DNA from: Lachnospiraceae bacterium UBA2868
GTDB taxonomy: Bacteria > Bacillota_A > Clostridia > Lachnospirales > Lachnospiraceae
NCBI GenBank assembly: GCA_002350465.1
Contig: DEEW01000161.1
Span: 1-8,318 of the forward strand
Length of the DNA: 8,318 bases
Reading direction: 5' to 3'
In this document: piece after piece, positions 8,318-8,318 of the stretch
How positions within the stretch are numbered: position 1 is the first letter of the stretch
Layout: each line of letters begins with the position of its first letter
Position numbers and translations under genes: made by a program
The notes under the pieces: generated by a model
What the model saw: only the letters and a program-made list of their open reading frames with translations
What the model was told of the DNA's origin: nothing
The model's database searches: none

Positions 8318-8318
8318 T

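Overview
The window looks like a chromosomal stretch from a Gram-positive Firmicute, most likely of the Clostridia and plausibly the family Lachnospiraceae. The reasons are the hrcA-grpE-dnaK gene order behind a perfect CIRCE operator, a DnaK nucleotide-binding domain without the ~24-residue insert of Gram-negative DnaKs, strong AGGAGG-type ribosome binding sites, and a membrane-anchored clostripain-like (C11) protease. Base composition by eye is mid-40s %GC and even throughout. The family-level placement is inference. Every supported gene lies on the minus strand, so the window is best read from right to left.

Reading in the direction of transcription: (i) 8206-8318 is a non-coding leader packed with inverted repeats (element B). 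(ii) 5794-8205 encodes an 803-residue membrane-anchored C11 cysteine peptidase. (iii) 5696-5793 is a 98-bp gap holding a second structured element (element A), which aligns by hand with element B. (iv) 4478-5695 encodes nicotinate phosphoribosyltransferase (pncB), and its end overlaps by 14 bp the start of (v) a MATE-family multidrug/metabolite exporter (3115-4491). (vi) 2996-3114 is the heat-shock control region: a sigma-A-type promoter (TTGACA, 17 bp, TACATT) followed directly by a perfect CIRCE. (vii) 1946-2995 hrcA, 1234-1935 grpE and 1-1178 dnaK (N-terminal 392 codons; the gene runs off the left edge) form the class I heat-shock operon.

The heat-shock block is a textbook autoregulated unit: HrcA binds CIRCE and represses hrcA-grpE-dnaK, while GrpE is the nucleotide exchange factor for DnaK. 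hrcA and grpE both start at TTG, whereas dnaK has ATG and a strong Shine-Dalgarno site, which suggests that translation sets the protein ratios. pncB and the MATE gene look translationally coupled. No sequence link between NAD salvage, the exporter and the protease is visible beyond shared strand and proximity.

The least explained content is the pair of leader elements A and B. They share invariant segments (minus strand: GATGCC, CCGGCGAGG, a GAAG at the hairpin loop), while their helix arms differ in a compensating way. They sit just upstream of the ribosome binding sites of pncB and of the protease. They may be a family-specific structured RNA or a REP-like dispersed repeat; two copies cannot decide. 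No tRNA, rRNA, CRISPR array, insertion sequence, phage gene or defence system was seen.
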